This document shows positions 6,191 to 8,382 of a DNA stretch of 8,382 nt, piece by piece. The DNA comes from Bacillota bacterium. Its GTDB lineage: Bacteria; Bacillota; Clostridia; Oscillospirales; QAMX01. The notes below the pieces were generated by a model. That model searched no databases and was not told where the DNA came from. It saw only the letters and a program-made list of their open reading frames with translations. Both the position numbers and the translations under genes were made by a program. The stretch's first letter is position 1, and each line of letters begins with the position of its first letter. Where the stretch lies: NCBI GenBank assembly GCA_029778935.1, contig JAKPBM010000300.1, positions 1 through 8,382 on the forward strand. Reading direction: 5' to 3'.

Positions 6191-6982
6191 ATGGAAAATC
6201 AAAACTACGCATCCATTCTCTGCGAACGTATTACCAATCTAAGAAAGGATAACGGCCTGACACAGGAAGCTTTGGCTTCGAAGCTCGGCATTTCCTTCCA
6301 GGCGGTGTCCAAGTGGGAAAACGGCCTGTCCTGCCCGGACATTGCGCTCCTGCCGGAACTGGCGGACATTTTCGGCGTGTCCATCGACGAACTGTTCGGA
6401 AGGGCGCCGAAAGCGGCCGCTTCCGCCCCGGCCCCCGAAGGAGAGGAACAGGAAGCTTACCAAAGCAGCAGCGAAGACTTTTCCTTCCTGCCCTGGGAGG
6501 ACGACGGCAAGCTGCGGGCGGCGGCGTTTATCGGCCGCAGGCTGGTGGCAAAGCCGACGCACGATTCGAAGAAGTTTGAGTTCCGCTATATCGGAAAAGC
6601 GTTGGACGTGACGTCGTATCTGAATGTCACCATCGAAGGCGATGTGCAGGGTGACGTGGACGCCGGCAACAGCGTGACCTGCGGCGACGTGGGCGGCAGC
6701 GTGGACGCCGGCTCCAGCGTCACCTGCGGCGACGTCAACGGCGACATTGACGCCGGCGGGCACGTCGAGTGCGGCAACGTGGACGGCGACGTCGACGCCG
6801 GCGGCAGCGTTACCGTCGAAGGAGACGTGCACGGCGACATCCACAGCGGCGGGGATGTCCGGTGCGAAAATGTTTCCGGCGATGTCGAATGTGCCGGCGA
6901 TGTGACCGTCGAGGGGAGCGTCGAAGGCAACGTCCATGCGGAGGGAAAACTGATTATCAAAGGAAAAGCCGCAAGAGAGTAG
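6191..6982 (+). CDS. XRE-family HTH regulator fused to a beta-solenoid repeat domain
   Basis: This looks like a cytoplasmic DNA-binding protein of 263 residues with an unusual C-terminal domain. Residues 9-68 are an XRE/Cro-type helix-turn-helix, with LTQEALASKLGISFQAVSKW at 23-42 and a family-typical tail ending in DELFG. Residues 71-104 are an Ala/Pro/Glu-rich linker. After a short segment (about 105-144), residues 145-258 are seven repeats of 15-16 residues resembling VTCGDVxGDVDAGGS, predicted to stack as a beta-solenoid like those of polymer-forming (bactofilin-like) proteins. There is no signal peptide or membrane segment. AAAGGTGG at 6176-6183 places the start at ATG 6191; an upstream TTG at 6185 is too close to it. 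Flanking dyads suggest autoregulation. I recall comparable HTH-repeat proteins in other Clostridia but know no assigned function, so ligand and targets are unknown. Confidence 0.85.
   Translation: MENQNYASILCERITNLRKDNGLTQEALASKLGISFQAVSKWENGLSCPDIALLPELADIFGVSIDELFGRAPKAAASAPAPEGEEQEAYQSSSEDFSFLPWEDDGKLRAAAFIGRRLVAKPTHDSKKFEFRYIGKALDVTSYLNVTIEGDVQGDVDAGNSVTCGDVGGSVDAGSSVTCGDVNGDIDAGGHVECGNVDGDVDAGGSVTVEGDVHGDIHSGGDVRCENVSGDVECAGDVTVEGSVEGNVHAEGKLIIKGKAARE
6623..6964 (+). repeat. Seven degenerate in-frame 45-48 base repeats coding the solenoid
   Basis: Repeats begin at residues 145, 160, 175, 190, 205, 221 and 236 of the regulator, each holding G-D/N-V-x-G-D/S/N-V/I. The fifth residue of most repeats is cysteine (164, 179, 194, 225) or valine (209, 240). 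At DNA level the units share gacgt and gccgg blocks but differ at wobble positions, so they are protein-level repeats kept by selection more than a recent tandem expansion. Confidence 0.8.
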
Positions 6983-6998
6983 CGCTGCTCCCCAAAGC

Positions 6999-7031
6999 AA
7001 AAACCCGGCAGGATAGCCGGGTTTTTGTTTT
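6999..7031 (+). terminator. Intrinsic terminator of the regulator gene
   Basis: A5-CCCGGC (6999-7009) pairs perfectly with GCCGGG-T5 (7016-7026) across a 6-base loop, with further T's to 7031. It begins 17 bases after the regulator stop. The A-run on the left arm means the element might also work on leftward transcripts. Confidence 0.9.
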
Positions 7032-7057
7032 ACAAGAGAGTGCCGCTATGGTAAAAT
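7029..7057 (+). promoter_or_regulatory. Near-consensus sigma-A promoter of the PHP gene pair
   Basis: TTTACA (7029-7034) and TAAAAT (7052-7057) are 17 bases apart, with an extended TG at 7049-7050. The -35 starts within the T-run of the preceding terminator. Transcription should begin near 7064, giving about 24 bases of leader before ATG 7088. Confidence 0.75.
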
Positions 7058-7087
7058 AGGAAAAACATGCCAAAGGAGCGGGGGAAC

Positions 7088-7936
7088 ATGCAAATTTACG
7101 AAATCGACCTGCATTACCACGCGGGGACGGAGCGGGACCGCGGAAAAACCCTGCGGGACTATTTAGAGTTTGCCAGGCTTTCCGGACGCCGCATCCTGGG
7201 AATTACCGACCACAGCTCCCATTTCCGCCCGCCGCTTCGGGACGACATCCGAAACTACCCCCAGTCTTCGGAAGGGCTGCGCATGTACCGGAGGGAACTG
7301 GACGAGCTTCGAGCCGATTTTCCCGAACTGCAGATTTTCTTCGGCCCGGAACTGTCCACCAGCACCACCTGCCAGGACATCAACGACGCCTTCATCGAGG
7401 TCAGCGATTACTTCATCTACGAGCCGGCGTCCAACTGGGAAGAAATAGAGCTTTACACCGAGCTGATGCTCTCCGAAGTGGCAAAGGTAAGGGCCATCGC
7501 CGATTATACGGGCCGCCCCGCCTTTATGGCCCACCCCCTGCGCTCCCGCCTTTCCCGGCGGGCGGACACAGGCCGTACGCCGCCGGAAAACTACGCCGGG
7601 CCGGACAGCTTAACCGACGAGGAAGTGTCCGCCTTTTTCGGGCTGGATTTTTACGCCTTTGCCGACTGTGCGAAAGCGCTGGACGTAGGCATCGAGGTCA
7701 ACGGCGGCACGTTGTTCCGGCAGTACACCCGCAACCACCCCTACTACCGGGACGTTTTGTGCCACGCGTACAAAATCCTGTACCGCCGGGGCGTCTGCTT
7801 AATCCCCGCCAGCGACTTGCACGGGTTCGACCCGGGCAAGTGGGGCAACTGGGTGCCCTACGAACTCTTAGAGGCAATCGGTTTGCAAGCGCACGAGGTC
7901 ACTATCCTTGCAAAACTCGGCGCGAAACTGGACTAA
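7088..7936 (+). CDS. PHP-domain metal-dependent phosphoesterase-like protein
   Basis: PHP (polymerase and histidinol phosphatase) domains hydrolyse phosphoesters with a cluster of up to three metals. This 283-residue protein shows the expected ligands in order: His9 and His11 (DLHYHAG), Asp41-His42 (GITDHSSHF), Glu88 (FFGPELS), His149 (MAHPLRS) and Asp243/His245 (ASDLHGFD), with EVNGG at 203-207. A stand-alone, probably cytoplasmic hydrolase is likely. Substrate is unknown: histidinol phosphate is possible, but no his genes are near and specific HisK features are not evident. AGGAG at 7074-7078 sits nine bases before ATG 7088, whereas the in-frame ATG at 7067 would be almost leaderless from the mapped promoter, so 7088 is preferred. 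A related gene begins 12 bases downstream, suggesting a two-gene unit. Confidence 0.85.
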   Translation: MQIYEIDLHYHAGTERDRGKTLRDYLEFARLSGRRILGITDHSSHFRPPLRDDIRNYPQSSEGLRMYRRELDELRADFPELQIFFGPELSTSTTCQDINDAFIEVSDYFIYEPASNWEEIELYTELMLSEVAKVRAIADYTGRPAFMAHPLRSRLSRRADTGRTPPENYAGPDSLTDEEVSAFFGLDFYAFADCAKALDVGIEVNGGTLFRQYTRNHPYYRDVLCHAYKILYRRGVCLIPASDLHGFDPGKWGNWVPYELLEAIGLQAHEVTILAKLGAKLD

Positions 7937-7948
7937 GGGGGGACGGCC

Positions 7949-8382
7949 ATGAACATCCATCAGATAGACTTTCACTGCCACGCGGGCAGCGACCTTCGGG
8001 AACTGCTCTCGTTCGCCCGGGACACAAGGCGCGCCGTCGTAGGCGTAACGGAGACCTTTTACGGCGAAAACGGGCCGGAAAACGCCCTTTCTGTGGACGA
8101 TTTCCTTTGCCTTCGCGCCGAACTGGACGAATGCAAGCGCGAATTTTCCGACCTTGCGCTCTTTTTCGCGCCGGAGCTGGCCCCCGGCGTTAGGGCAGAC
8201 GAGCTGGACGGCCAGCTTGCCGCCGCAAGCGACTACTTCTTATGCATCCCGGCGGAAGGAAACGGCGATGACCAGACGGCGTTTCTGATTTCCCAGCTGG
8301 AACGGGCGGCGGAAGTATCTTGCCGGACGGGCAAGCCCGCCGTTTTGGCCTACGCCTTCCAGACTCTTTTGGCCGGCCGGGT
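7949..8382 (+). CDS. Second PHP-like protein, probably degenerate at the metal site; 3' end outside window
   Basis: The frame starts at ATG 7949, with AAGGGGGG at 7935-7942 as ribosome binding site, and stays open for 144 codons to the window edge. It resembles its upstream neighbour from the first residues (IDFHCHAG against IDLHYHAG) through the middle (RAELDE against RRELDE, then FFAPEL against FFGPEL and SDYF in both), so it is a diverged tandem paralogue. His9, His11 and Glu76 are kept. The Asp-His pair of GITDH is replaced by Glu35-Thr36 in GVTETF, and the histidine of MAHP is replaced by Tyr135 in LAYA. Loss of these ligands argues for a non-catalytic or altered-metal protein, perhaps a partner of the first. 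The distal DxH motif would lie beyond the edge, so the final state of the site cannot be judged here. Confidence 0.75.
   Translation, partial: MNIHQIDFHCHAGSDLRELLSFARDTRRAVVGVTETFYGENGPENALSVDDFLCLRAELDECKREFSDLALFFAPELAPGVRADELDGQLAAASDYFLCIPAEGNGDDQTAFLISQLERAAEVSCRTGKPAVLAYAFQTLLAGR

Noticed and set aside
6623..6964. Repeats as a CRISPR array or recent satellite
   Set aside because: The units are in-frame 45-48 base coding repeats with wobble divergence, with no constant repeat and unique spacer alternation.
6239..7000. Minus-strand open frame of 253 codons opposite the regulator, with regular Val/Asp/Ala repeats
   Set aside because: Its repeats are the mirror of the solenoid-coding repeats on the plus strand. 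It also starts within the terminator-proximal end and has no supporting signals.

Overview
The window is GC-rich bacterial chromosome and reads almost entirely on the + strand. The Clostridia-type CarB, the LL-diaminopimelate aminotransferase (DapL) route to lysine, the short ammonia-dependent NadE, strong Shine-Dalgarno sites and an XRE regulator fused to Gly/Asp-rich repeats together suggest a high-GC Firmicute of class Clostridia, perhaps an Oscillospiraceae-like anaerobe. The family-level placement is inference. No rRNA, tRNA, CRISPR array, transposase or phage gene is visible.

Bases 1-5427 hold a tight metabolic gene string: carB (5' end outside the window), dapF, dapL and nadE. The carB stop overlaps the dapF ribosome binding site, dapF and dapL overlap by 7 bases, and nadE follows after 26 bases. 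CarB makes carbamoyl phosphate for pyrimidines and arginine. DapL and DapF catalyse consecutive steps to meso-diaminopimelate (lysine and peptidoglycan). NadE finishes NAD synthesis. The four are probably co-transcribed.

Bases 5428-6190 are 763 bases without a convincing gene. The first 430 are GC-rich and packed with short perfect inverted repeats, ending in a strong intrinsic terminator (5858-5898). After it come an extended -10 promoter, two spaced copies of the dyad TCAAC-N5-GTTGA (centres 5930 and 6105), extra half-sites and a second promoter-like -10. All lead into an XRE-family regulator gene (6191-6982), so the dyads are good candidates for its own operators.

The regulator has an N-terminal helix-turn-helix domain and a C-terminal array of seven 15-16 residue repeats predicted to fold as a beta-solenoid, with a column of cysteines at one repeat position. 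A terminator closes this gene, and a near-consensus promoter begins inside the terminator's T-run. That promoter drives two adjacent PHP-domain proteins. The first keeps the full set of metal-ligand motifs. The second, cut by the window end, appears to have lost several. The regulator, its putative operators and the PHP pair are the least ordinary part of the window.
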